Shown here: piece by piece, positions 24,103 to 35,532 of the stretch | Layout: each line of letters starts with the position of its first letter | How positions within the stretch are numbered: the stretch's first letter is position 1 | Assembly (NCBI GenBank): GCA_026027325.1 | Contig: JAMSLZ010000002.1 | Location: 186,001-250,000 of the forward strand | Origin: Actinomucor elegans | Lineage: Eukaryota; Mucoromycota; Mucoromycetes; Mucorales; Mucoraceae | Direction: 5' to 3' | DNA: 64,000 bases | The notes under the pieces: generated by a model | The model's database searches: none | Seen by the model: the letters and a program-made list of their open reading frames with translations, nothing else | What the model was told of the DNA's origin: nothing | Translations under genes and position numbers: made by a program

Positions 24103-27100
24103 TTACTGGTGACAGATATCTGAAATATGTGTCCAAGCTTTAAGCTCTTCCTCATCAGAAGCAAAAGCCAAAGCCTGTGGTATCCAAGCCAAGAGTCCAT
24201 TATGTTTTATCAAATTTGATTTGATTGTAGGAACTGCTATTGCTTGCTCCATGATCTAAAATAATACAAGTTACATATGATGTACTCTACTCTATTTAAT
24301 GCAAGTTACCTCGATCACAGCCTTTTTACTGAGCTTATCAGCATAAGCTGAATTGTAGAACGTAGCAATCATATCAAATACACTTTGTCTTGAGAATATC
24401 TTGTAATCTTCATCTGTTCTAATTGCTGAAGATAACATGTATAATAACCAAAGGCGTACTTTCTTATGATTAGGTGTAGATGACATGAACAGAGTAGTAA
24501 ACAGAGGAACATACTAGACGGAAGAAAGATTAGTTTTAAAAGAAAGCAATAGTAATTATCAGTATCTTACGTTGAAATCAAAGGTTGAGTTTCGAGTAAT
24601 CCAAGCAGAGATGTGAACAAACATGTAATGGTCAGGATGAAGCAATATGGATAAAGCGTGAGATACGCAAACTGTAATAGCTGCTGGTACGCGAGGAGGT
24701 GCATCTTGTCCTGATCTACCTTGAATCGAGTTCTTGAAAGCATCCAATACAAACATGATCGTAGGCTGATCTTTAAAACGCGAATTTTCAGCAGCTACCA
24801 TCACATAGAATTGATCCATCATTTGATAAGAAACGCGACGGACATCTTCATTTGTTGAAGACATGCCCATTACCACAAAGCCTAGACCATTACATTCGAT
24901 AAATTTGCGACATTCAATAGCACCAGATGATATCATATTGGCAAAAAGAGGGTAGAAGAAAGAAGGATCATATACTGGTTGTTGCTGTTCTTCCACTAAC
25001 GATTGCTGCTGCTGCTGCTGCTGCTGAAAGACGCTGTCAGAAGGGAAATGAGTGAAGGTATATTTCATTAAGGCAGGATCAATGAGACTGAGCGTTTCAA
25101 TAGAGATGGCACCAGTTTGTAATAATGTACCAGCTTGAGCATGCGCTTGACGAGTACGGTCTGATCCAGGTCCCCACATAAGCATCTTGGGCAAAATAGT
25201 TTCGTGGCCATGTCTTTCACAAGACATCAGAATATTTAAGATCAATTTGTCGGTAACACTGGTTGTAGCACTGTAACTAGTCAAAAGAGGATCCAATAAG
25301 CCATGATGGTTGGCCAGAATCGAAGGTTGGATTTTGTTCAAATTAGAGATCAATTGAATGATAGCGAGTCGCTGAGCAGAGTTGGCAGGTACTTGACGCG
25401 CAAGTAATTTCGCTACTTCGGGTGCGGTCAAGCTTTGATATTCTTTATGATCAAGAATTCGACGCAAGTAAGTTTCAATAGGCTCCAATTTATCATAATT
25501 GGCGTAGGCGCAATCAACCAAAATGCCAATAAAACGAATAGCAGCTGCATTAGCTATGTTATCCATCAACGAGGTCAAGATGAAATCACGTACAATCTCT
25601 GTGTTCAATTCAGTAGCCCAGCTAAACTCGTTGCTTGTCAAGACTGTAACAAACTCTACTAACTTGTCATAGAACTCATCTTCCGGTGTATCTTTATCAG
25701 ACATGATATTAGCATCAGCCACTGCGGTGAGTTGCTTGAGAAGATACTCCATAACTCTTTCAATGTATTCGTGCTGTTCATCCACTTTATCTGCTAACAA
25801 ACTGTAACCGATATGAATCACGTCAATCAAGTTGGGGGTTAACAACAGCGAATCATCCAAACGGTCGATAACAATGCTGGAAACATCAACCAAAGATGCG
25901 ATGCAAGAAGCACGCAATGAATCAATATCAATGACACATGGGTTACCAGCCAAAATGTGCTTAACAATGGGTTCACAACAAGCTTCCAGAAGCACACTGA
26001 TGGCTTTATTTTCGGCATCATCCTTCTCAGAAGCTCTTTCTTTAGCCATGCTTAATTCCAGCAACGATAGCACTTCTAGGTTGAATTCTTCGGTGGAAGC
26101 GCCCAGTTTCCAAAGCTGTGTGATGATTTCAAACGCTTTGGTAGGAATAGTGAACTTTTCTGATGCCTTGTACGTGTATTCAACAAGCACGATCAAGAGC
26201 TTCTTCATCATGTCACTGGCGTTCTTGAGTTTAGAATCCTTGTTGCTCTCTTTTTCAAGTGTTTCAAACTGGATACAGATAACATTCTCTAAAAGAGTTT
26301 GAGCACCTGTTCCCTCTCCAATAATATCAATGAACAAAGTAGCTAATCGCAGACACTAAGAAAAAAATTTGAATCAAAGACAGGACACACATATACCCTA
26401 ATAAATACTTACTGTCAAATCAGCGTCAGATGGAAAACCACTTGTTATATGCTTGAATGAGGATATGGCTTTTATCATTGCATTTCGCAAATGGCCTAAC
26501 GAAGGATGCTTGAAAATATAGTTCTTCAGCTCAGAGCGAGTCTTTACATCTTGCATTTGATTCACCAATTGGATGATATGGCGTAACAGTGGGAAGTAAA
26601 CCTCTAATTGCTTATAGTTTGGTTTTGTGTTTAAGCCCAGGTTTAACAAGACTGTATTGATATGTTCAAAGATAAGCGAGGTAGCATTCTTTAATGAACG
26701 AGACTTCATATTGTCCAAAGCATTCTTCAATACCATCACACAAAGCTTTTCATTCGAATTCTCGACAGTGACAGTGTTATAGAATAGGGAAGTGAATGGT
26801 AGCTTCTTGAGCAAAGAAAGAGCATGTTCACTGTATTCACATTGGTAAGTAATTACATTTATGTCAAATATATATCACTTACTGTTCGGTAGAGTTCAGT
26901 GAATTCAGATCCTTGTATTCAGGATATGAAAAGACACTGCCTGCCAAAGGATGATGGGCACATAGATATGCAACTAAAGGCTCATATAAAATCCATTTCA
27001 ACTGCTGGTGACAGAATGCAGCTGTTGCTTCCAAATGGCAGGCAAGGACATTTACTGGCAAACTTTCAAGGCACTCCAGGAATTCTTGTCTGCACTCGTT

Positions 27101-29445
27101 CAAGTTTTCAATTGTGTCTTCTATAATAGAACAAGATAAATCAGTACTTGAATTGCCATGGCCATTTACACTTACTTTGGATAAACGCAACCCATTTTGC
27201 TTCCTTTTCACTATTTTCAATGGGCATATCAGCAAGGTGATGAGTGGGTCTGCCTAGACATAAGTTGGCTTGATGCACCATCTCGGTTGCAGCATAAGAA
27301 CAGTTGCGTGGTGACACTCGGGCTTTCAGTTCCTCGTCACTGTATAGTTTTTCACACAAAGCTTGAAGGTAAAAAGGTACCTGTTGTTTTGTCAATAGTA
27401 GAGGCATCAGAGTAGTTAAATAGGAAACTGCGGCTTCTTTTTTGGCGAGATCTTTAATGAAGTTGATGTTTTCACACAAGGTCAACAGCAAAGGACTGAA
27501 AGGATGTTTATAACCGGAGCCATTGGATACTAAGACAGGAAGATACTCTGTATCGTCAATGGCATTTACCTCATGGCGAGCATTATGTACGCTGACAAAA
27601 GTAACCAATTGATCGGTATATTTGTATTGTGCTTTGTTGAAACGAGTAATACAATTATCCAAGAATTGAAGGATGGATTGCTGCTTATCCGACATGGTCA
27701 AATTACTGGCGCTGGAAGCATAATTGAGAGGTAAAGCATCAAGCCAGAGTTGGACTTCTTCAGGATCATGAGCAAACATAAAAGAGCTTGACAATGCTTG
27801 GTTCAGCAACTTTCCTGTTAAGTCACGGATATGCTTGTATGGGGTTTGGAGATATAGCGTCAATAGAGTAGTGATATGAGATGTAGAAGATCCGGCTTAA
27901 TAATAATAATAAAGCGTTAATGTACTACTTGGCTATCATTGTTATTAAACTTACATGATTTACTAGTCCAGTTAAAGTCTGGCATGCTAAGGAAAAGCTT
28001 TAGCAAGTGAATCAAAGTTCCAGGTTTGACAGACAAAATGTCAGCTGGAATGAAATTGCCAAGATCAATATTGGATTCCATCAGAGCTTCAGGAACAAAT
28101 TCTTGATAGTAACGAATCAATCTAAAGGCGGTATCGTGCAATAACTGATTCTGAGATATCAGTTCTTCCTCATCGGCTTCTTCTTTCTGCGTTACCATCT
28201 TGTTAGAAGTTTGCTTGTGTAAAGCAACTAACAGCTGAATTTCAGGCACGCGGCGACGTAAACCTTCACGAACACTTTCGAGGCATTTTTTCCAAGCTTC
28301 AGATGGCTGCTGCTCTGTCTTTGAAGGAGTTTGAGTTGTTTCAGACGATTCAAGCGCCATGATGACCTTGTTGATAGCATGAGCAACTTTGCTGTACTTT
28401 TGAAAAGCAGCAGATAAAATGAGCATGGTGGTATATCGAACAAGAGGGCTGGCATGTTGGAGGCCCTTACTGGAAGGCGATCTATTGAATACATTGGGTA
28501 AAATATTATCGAGGATAGTGTCTACAGCAGGTGGATCAGCTGGATAGAATTGCGTTGGTCCATAGAACAAAGAAGGTACTGGTAATTGAATAACCTTTTG
28601 TAAGACAGTGACATTAGCCAGCCATTTACTGGAAATACGAGGTTCAAACATAAGAATAGTGCTGGCCCAATATCTACAAATAGTTAGTCACTGCCTTATA
28701 ACCATTATTATATATGCTTACTCTTGAACAAGTTCAGGGCATGCACCGAGAATCTTTAAGAGAAGTTCTTGTTGGCGCATATCGTCTGCTGGTTTCAACG
28801 TGGCAATGAATTTTGCCAAAGCTGGATTGCTGATACGCGACTTTTTAGTATTGCTTTCTTCCGCATTGGCTTGAGCAGGATACCAAGTAGTGTCACGAAA
28901 ACAAACACCTACATCAGGTACGCTACAAATAGAAATCAAAAAATGATGCACCAAATCAGCTGGAATGCCGGTTTCTCCAGTTGCAGTTTCTTCTTCTTCT
29001 GAACGCGTATAAATTTTGGCAAGCTTCTCTAGGATATAAGACGAAAAGAAAAATGCTTTGGCGCTTCTTGGCACGCCATTATCCAAGATTAAATGCTCGT
29101 ACATGACTGACAGGATCTCTTCAATCAACTATACATAAACAAGGTCAGTCTTGATAATACATGCATTACATTTCAACTAGTTACAGGATATGCATCTTCA
29201 TCCATGCCGACAAACACTCCGCTGACAAGCCCTTTGACAGTCAATACTTGTTTCTTGATCTCTGCATCGCCATGTTTAAAGAAAGCCAGAACAAATTGAA
29301 CATAATTTGTTCTTAAATCTATATAACAATGAATATATATAAACATCAAATTCAAATCAAGGAATTACCATAGATGTAACTTTGAGGTTTCTTGGTCTTT
29401 TTAGTTTGTCTATATCTCGATGCTCTTAGAAAGCCCTGATAAACA

Positions 29446-29481
<36 letters not shown>

Positions 29482-30136
29482 AAAATCTCGCTCTACAATT
29501 ATTCAAAAGACTTACATCGGCTTGAAAGTTGAAGGTTGTGAACAAATCTCTAGCGGTTGATTCATTGAAAGACACGATCGATGTCATGAGTCGATAAGTC
29601 GATTGACAGTGAGGAATACGCATGGATGATATACCACGATAAATGTACTTCATTTGTCTCTGCAAGACAGTTTGAATAAGCTGAATGCCGTAAGAACGAA
29701 TAATAGGCGTTGTACATAATCTCATGAATAATCCAACAATATCGGGAAGCATACATTCTAGGTCCTGAATGTTAGTCTAGTGCCATAAAAGTTTGGTTAA
29801 TACTGTTAAAGTAAGCTTGACAGAAATAACTTACAGAAGCTTGATAATCCCATAAATTGTTTAGCTCATGACTATCAGTGCACGATTGGCAGTATTCGAC
29901 AAGTGGTTTTGTATATTTCTCAGTAGGATCGACGCGATTTTTAATGGCGATCGTCAATTGGGTTCGAAGCTTGGATAATCCTGTCAAAGAAAAGAAGTCA
30001 GTTAAGCCGAGCGAGTCAAATGAAGTAAATCTCGAATACCTCTTATCAGAGTTTGAAGATCCTTCACTTTTAATGCCTCAGAAACTTCTTTAGGGGTTCT
30101 GTAATAGTCATCGAGTTGAGTTAAATTGCTACTCAT
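24103..30136 (-). CDS. URB1: URB1/NPA1, 60S ribosomal subunit assembly factor
   Basis: Thirteen exons (30136-30040, 29980-29835, 29776-29516, 29435-29369, 29318-29185, 29128-28722, 28673-27955, 27895-27176, 27120-26883, 26830-26413, 26355-24571, 24513-24310, 24255-24103) add up to 1782 residues, close to yeast Urb1 (1764). It is an all-helical repeat protein of the nucleolus that scaffolds the earliest pre-60S particle around 25S rRNA. Recognisable parts are the N-terminal NPA1 region ([17 protein letters not shown]), the middle block ([20 protein letters not shown], then [14 protein letters not shown]) and the C-terminal block ending with [13 protein letters not shown] short Gln run (about ten) interrupts exon 11. 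Intron 3 holds a 30-base T tract on the coding strand, and the exon 8 acceptor is AAG rather than TAG/CAG. Identity is by pattern and length. Confidence 0.85.
29449..29478. repeat. A30 run inside URB1 intron 3
   Basis: Thirty A on the plus strand (T on the coding strand) between donor 29515 and acceptor 29436, possibly acting as an extended polypyrimidine tract. Confidence 0.9.
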
Positions 30137-31003
30137 TATGACTCTTTCAGAATGTTGAATCGAATATTGAAGCCTAGTTTTTGTAGTTTTTGCCTTCAAA
30201 GTAAAATATAAGTGGCTTATCTATTGAACCCTGAGACTGTTTAATCTTAATACAACTTTGCATGAATACCACTCGGGTCTATGACCCGCGCAAATAGACA
30301 ACTTCAATTATTACACATAGCTTCAGTATGAAGCGATAGTCAGCTAATGTTACTGCGTAAATAAATCCTAGTACAATAGTTTAGTTTTCTAGGGTCTCTT
30401 TACCGTTAGTATAATAGCTAATATATGTGAGGTATATATACATTTTTTTCTATTGGTATCTGTGATCGAAATCAACGTCCTCCACCACCAACATCATGAT
30501 CATGATTATGGCGTCCTCGACAAGCGTTAAAGTTTTTTCTTCTTTTCTTAATAAATGTAAAATGACGACTAAGTTGAAGAGCTTATAAAAGAATTTTTTC
30601 ATAACGAAAGACAAAATCTGATCAGATAGAAATACTAAGAAAGGTTCCAGTATTAATTTTATTGAACCTGATTTTTTTATATATATTTTACTTTGGGAGA
30701 TGTACAAACTTATAAAGGAGGATAATAAAACGTTTATTGATTTAAAACTGGAGGCACATTATTATTCCATGCTCATAATAAACTGTTGTATCTGAAGTGC
30801 AGTATACTCAGTACATTATGCATGTCAATAATTAATGAACAATAAATGTAATACTTAGAATATTCATTGGATGATATGACGAAGACTTGTTATCTATATC
30901 AAGTAGTCTAACAAACATTATTAACAATGTTCAAATAATTGGCATTACAAGTGCATTTCAGAGGTAGAACCAAGAGACTAATATGTTATTTATTTAGCAA
31001 ACT
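30137..31003. other. Spacer between URB1 start and DIS3L2 end
   Basis: AT-rich. It contains the URB1 promoter, with an AACCCTGA sequence near 30225 that resembles telobox-type sites seen near ribosome-biogenesis genes (speculative), and the DIS3L2 3' end. No gene seen. Confidence 0.5.
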
Positions 31004-34000
31004 TCACATGAACGGATTAACAGGATAGATATTGATGATGGGTGGAGAACGTTCCACGTTGACTTGAATACGGACAGTTAGCTTGCAAAGTACTTCAAAC
31101 CGTTGCATCTTTGTGGTTTGATCGATCAAATTATCGTTCAATAGTTCCTCTGGAATCTTATATGCTGCTTTATCAGCGTTTGGCTCTTGGTTGTAGTAGA
31201 GTTGGCTACCTGAAGGCTCTCTATATTCCTCATCCAATTTTCGGCCTTGATCCCATTCTCGATTGCTTTCAATGCCTTCTTTCCAGTAAGCAGCTAATGC
31301 ATTACGTTGTGGGTCATAGACAAACCTCTCAATAGGTAGAGCATCCATATGTACACGCTTTTCTAGTCCATACTCGGGCACCAAAATCTCAAAGGCATCC
31401 TTCAAGACTTGGGTAATAATAGCAGAGCAAATGACAGGCTTTTGCGTGTTAGTCTCAATCATATGAAGATAATGATAAAGATAAAGTTGGATATTCATGT
31501 CTTGAGCATTCTTGGCGCCTTCTTTACGGTCGTTACAGTGAGAGGCAGCCTTTTGAACAGCATCTTTTTTGTATCCACATGACTTTTTGTTCTGGAGTGC
31601 AGCTTCTAGTTGGCGGTGAACAATAATATCAGCAAAACGACGAATGGGTGATGTAAAATGAGTATAAAGAGGAACATTCAACGCGTAATGTCTATATTTG
31701 ACAGTATCGCAAGAGCCCGTACAGAAATACTTGGCGCGCTGCATTGGCTTTATAGCCAAGAGTCTCAATACTGTTCGAACATCCTCTGACTCAACAGCGT
31801 CGAACGATGCTTGCAGTGAAGCTGCAGAAGACCCGTCAAAGGCATAGCCGAGATTCTCAGCAATTTTGATGAACTCATTCTATATAATCAAGCGTTAGAT
31901 TATTAGTGCATATTGTTGCTTAATGGACTTACAAGTGATTTCTCAAGAGGTGGTGAATGCTGACGAAGTAAGGCTTGTTTGGGATAATGACTACTGATTT
32001 TCTCCGCAACACTCATATTGGCACAGAGCATGAACTCTTCAATTAAACGGTTTGCGTCTTTTTGTTCATAAATGGATACACCACAAGGCTCACCAAGATC
32101 ATTGAGTTTAAACGAAAGTCGAATTGAGTTAATGGAAAGCGCACCATTGGCAAAACGACGTTGGCGCATCTGCTTTGAAATATTAAAAAGATGCATAATG
32201 TCTTGTTCTACCTCGGAAACACTATAGCCTTTGACTAAAGCTGTTTTGGGTAGACCTTGGCCTTCAATGACACTTTGGGCATCTTCATAAGCCAGTTTAG
32301 CACACGATCTAATTGAAAATATGATGAATATTATACTGACATCCTTCTTAATTTGACTTACTTGATAACAGATTTTCCAAACCAGGTGTTCTTGATATTA
32401 CCAGCACCATCCATTTTCCAAATTACTGAAAAGGCCAATCGTTCGACTTCAGGGTTCAAACTACACAATTGTTCACAAAGCAAGGATGGTAACATGGGAA
32501 TAACGCGATCACACAAATAGGTACTCGTTCCTCTATCAAAGGCTTCATGATCTAAAGCTGTATGCTGAGGAATGAAATGTGATACATCAGCGATATGAAC
32601 ACCCACTTCAAACTCATCTTCGGCAAGTTTTAGAATATGAACAGCATCATCCAAGTCTTTTGCAGTGGCCGGATCAATAGTGAAAATACGCACGTCGCGT
32701 AAATCACGTCGCTTATCAATTTCGGATTGAGTAATAGACCATGGGACTGTGGGTAGCCCTTTAAGAGCTTTTTGGCCAAATGGCTGTTCAACAATACCAT
32801 TGTCTTCTAAAACAGCTTGTGTTTCAGCAACGATGTTACCAATATGACCGAGTTCGCGTACAATAGTGCCAAATGGACTGGTAGAATCAATAGGCCAACG
32901 TGTTATTTTTGCAACCATGAGAAGATTTTTGTATTTTTCTTCGTTCTGAAGCAGATCTGCTGGAGCATGATTCAACTGAATTGCAACCACAGGGTTACGT
33001 GTATCAACTGGCCTAAACCAAGCCAGACGTACATTCTTGGGTGCATCTGTAGAAGTATCTGTAATCTCTTGCTGATCAAGCATGTCTTGCTGTTGAATCG
33101 TCAATGGAGCAGTACTGTGTCGACTGAGAGACAGAATACCAGAACAAGCCAGATTTTTGTTGGGAATAGGGATAGCAACCACTTTGCCAACATACTTGGG
33201 TTTAGATCTATCATCTTCGCCTTCTTCCTGAGGAGGTCTTTCAGCAGCTGTACTGTGTCTTTGTTCACGCTTTTGAATCATTGCTTCCTTCTTCTTGGCC
33301 CAAACAGTCTCCAAGTCCATTAATTCTACAACTACAGTATCTCCATCAAGAGCTCGATTACGGTCACGCTGTCCACTGATCAAAATATCTGCATCCAATC
33401 CTTCACTGGTAACATAGGCATCAGACCGATTACGTTTACTGATACGAATGACGCCCTTATATAATACACCTTGCTTGAGTTTTTCTTTATATACTTTGGG
33501 ATCCAAATATCTTTCATAGCGAAGTCTGCTAGTCTTTGTACTATAGACAATGTCATTCGGATGACAATACTCTTCTTGGGCAGCAGTTTTTTCTGTTTCC
33601 TTCACGTCGGATATTGCCTTATCCACCTTTTTGACCTTTCTCTCTCTTACAAAGACAATTGGTTCCACTGGCTTATCCAAGATAGTCGTTGAAGTAGATT
33701 TACTCTTCTTTCTTGCAATCAAGACTTCATGCATCAAAAGCTTTTTGTTTTCATCAATCAGCTTTTCTTTTGTAGCAGCATCGATATCGAGCACAGTATT
33801 AGCAAGCTTTTTGCCAAGCTTGATTTTTTTGCCCTTGATTTTTTCAATGGTTGCATTATCGCCAAAGTGAGCTTTTTCAGACTTTTTTGATTTGCCTAAA
33901 CGCTCTTTCGTCATGTAAGCGGGAGGAGGTATTTCGGCATGACGGTCTAACAAGTACAGATGTAATTAATATCATACTTATATCAGTAAACGAAGCCTTA

Positions 34001-34751
34001 CTTTTTGCAGATGGTGTAGACTTATTCGAAGTTCTTGATGATTCAGCGTTGGAGGTAGAAAACTTGAGTAAAGGCTTTTCATGAATTATTTTGGCTTTAC
34101 TGGTTAATGGAGCAAAATGAATAGGTCCTTGTCTATCCTCCAAACTAAATGACTCACCAAAGGCGTCTTTCAAACCTTTATAATCAATTGAGAATTCACC
34201 TTGCTTCAGTCCTGTGTCAATCACCTCGGCAAGAGGTTTTCTGTGTGCAACTCTATTTGCTGCTGCGGAGGCTTGTTTCTTCTTTCCATTGGTCTTTTTG
34301 TTTTTACTTTTACTCTTGACCGCAGTCGGTTCTTGGTCTACCACAGTGCCTACCGCAGTACTTTCCATTGCTTTGGTAGGCTGTTGCTTATTCGAACCTG
34401 ACAATTCGTTATTCTCGGGATTGGTGTTTTCTTTATCGTCGTCTGGGACAATCTTCTTTTTGTTGCGACTGCGAGTTTTCTTCTTTTTGACCTTTTCAGG
34501 TTCAGTTTTGTTCTCGAGTTCTTTTTGTTCAATCACTTTCGTTTTCTTTTGATTCAAGGAATCACGTGTCGGAAGAGTATTAGTGGAGGATTCGGCCTCT
34601 TTCAGTTCTACAGATTGATTGCTGATCGTCTCCAGTTTAGGGTTCTAGTCAATATTAGTTTCACTTTTTTATACAACCTGGTAGGTAGGCTGCAACTTAC
34701 AATATTATCAGCACTTCGCGTGCCTTGTTGAACTATATCTTCTTCTTTCAT
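31004..34751 (-). CDS. DIS3L2: DIS3L2/SSD1-family RNase II protein with intact active site
   Basis: Five exons (34751-34701, 34644-34002, 33946-32362, 32308-31933, 31879-31004) give 1176 residues. The first 300 residues are a Lys-rich, disordered leader. Cold-shock domains follow (GVIRISKRNRSDAYV, ISGQRDRNRALDGDTVVVELMD, KYVGKVVAI), then the RNB domain and a C-terminal S1-like part ending VNPFM as in SSD1. The RNB motif near residue 655, TIDPATAKDLDDAV, retains the acidic residues needed for 3'-5' exonuclease activity, whereas budding-yeast Ssd1 has lost them and only binds mRNA. HYALNVPLYTHFTSPIRR is the family's hallmark block. It is therefore likely a cytoplasmic exonuclease for uridylated or structured RNA, sharing the mRNA-binding architecture of SSD1. 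Family assignment is strong; activity is inferred. Confidence 0.92.
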
Positions 34752-35532
34752 AAATGAAATAATTTTTCACTTTTTCAAAAGAATGTATGAAAATAGTATT
34801 ATTGTTTTTTTTAAAAAAAAAGGCGTTGTTTGGGCAAAGAGGATGCTTTATTATGCTTCATGAACGTTTGAGACTGCTTTTCGGAGACAGTATATACTCT
34901 CGTATTTGGGCGAATCAGCAGGACCAATATTACCTTTTAAGAAAGCGCATTTGAAGCTCATTAACAAAAACAACCAATGGAGTATATGAATCAATGATCA
35001 AATCGCAACAACTATTATCGATACAAGAGACATATTGCATCTAATAATTGTCAAAATTTACCTTTCTCCTGCAGCTCAATGGCTGTTGCTACCAATTTTG
35101 CTTCAGACCCCGCTAGTTAACGTACAATTCTCTGAAAACGGACCATTTGGTCCGATTATGAAGAAAAATATATATATTGAAAAAAAGGAAAACTTTATAT
35201 CTGAACATTAGTCAGATGCGTATTTTCTTATTCAATTCTGTTTTTAAGTGGAATCAATAACAACCTACACTACAGTAGGATTTTTATGTTTGTTATTGTG
35301 TTACTATTCAATACATATACCATTATACAAGAGAATCACGCTATGATTTATCAAATTTATACATTCTATAGTAGCGCACCGAAGCTTCTCTCACTCTCAC
35401 AAGTTCTAGGATCAGTAGATAACACTTTTGATGAACTTTGCTTGTCAGTTTACCATGCACTCTTACCCATGCAAAAGTCTCAAATTAATCATAGTAAATG
35501 TTTATAAAGTATTAAAAAAACGACTTATCTAC
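34752..35532. other. Upstream region of DIS3L2 and 3' end of GH31 gene
   Basis: AT-rich spacer with a TTTTTTAAAAAAAA block near 34807-34821 and the palindrome at 35139-35154. A 73-codon plus-strand frame at 35286-35507 has no recognised family and is left out. Confidence 0.5.
35139..35154. promoter_or_regulatory. CGG-N10-CCG palindrome
   Basis: CGGACCATTTGGTCCG is a near-perfect palindrome with CGG and CCG half-sites 10 bases apart, the layout used by Put3-like Zn2Cys6 regulators. It lies about 390 bases upstream of the DIS3L2 start. A single site can occur by chance. Confidence 0.3.

Noticed and set aside
25832..26302. Plus-strand 156-codon frame
   Set aside because: Antisense to URB1 exon 11; coding bias belongs to the minus strand.
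32817..33323. Plus-strand 168-codon frame
   Set aside because: Lies wholly antisense to the DIS3L2/SSD1 RNB exon, with no domain of its own.
34214..34552. Plus-strand hydrophobic 112-codon frame
   Set aside because: Mirror image of the Lys-rich leader of the DIS3L2 protein (AAR/AAA codons read as Phe/Leu).
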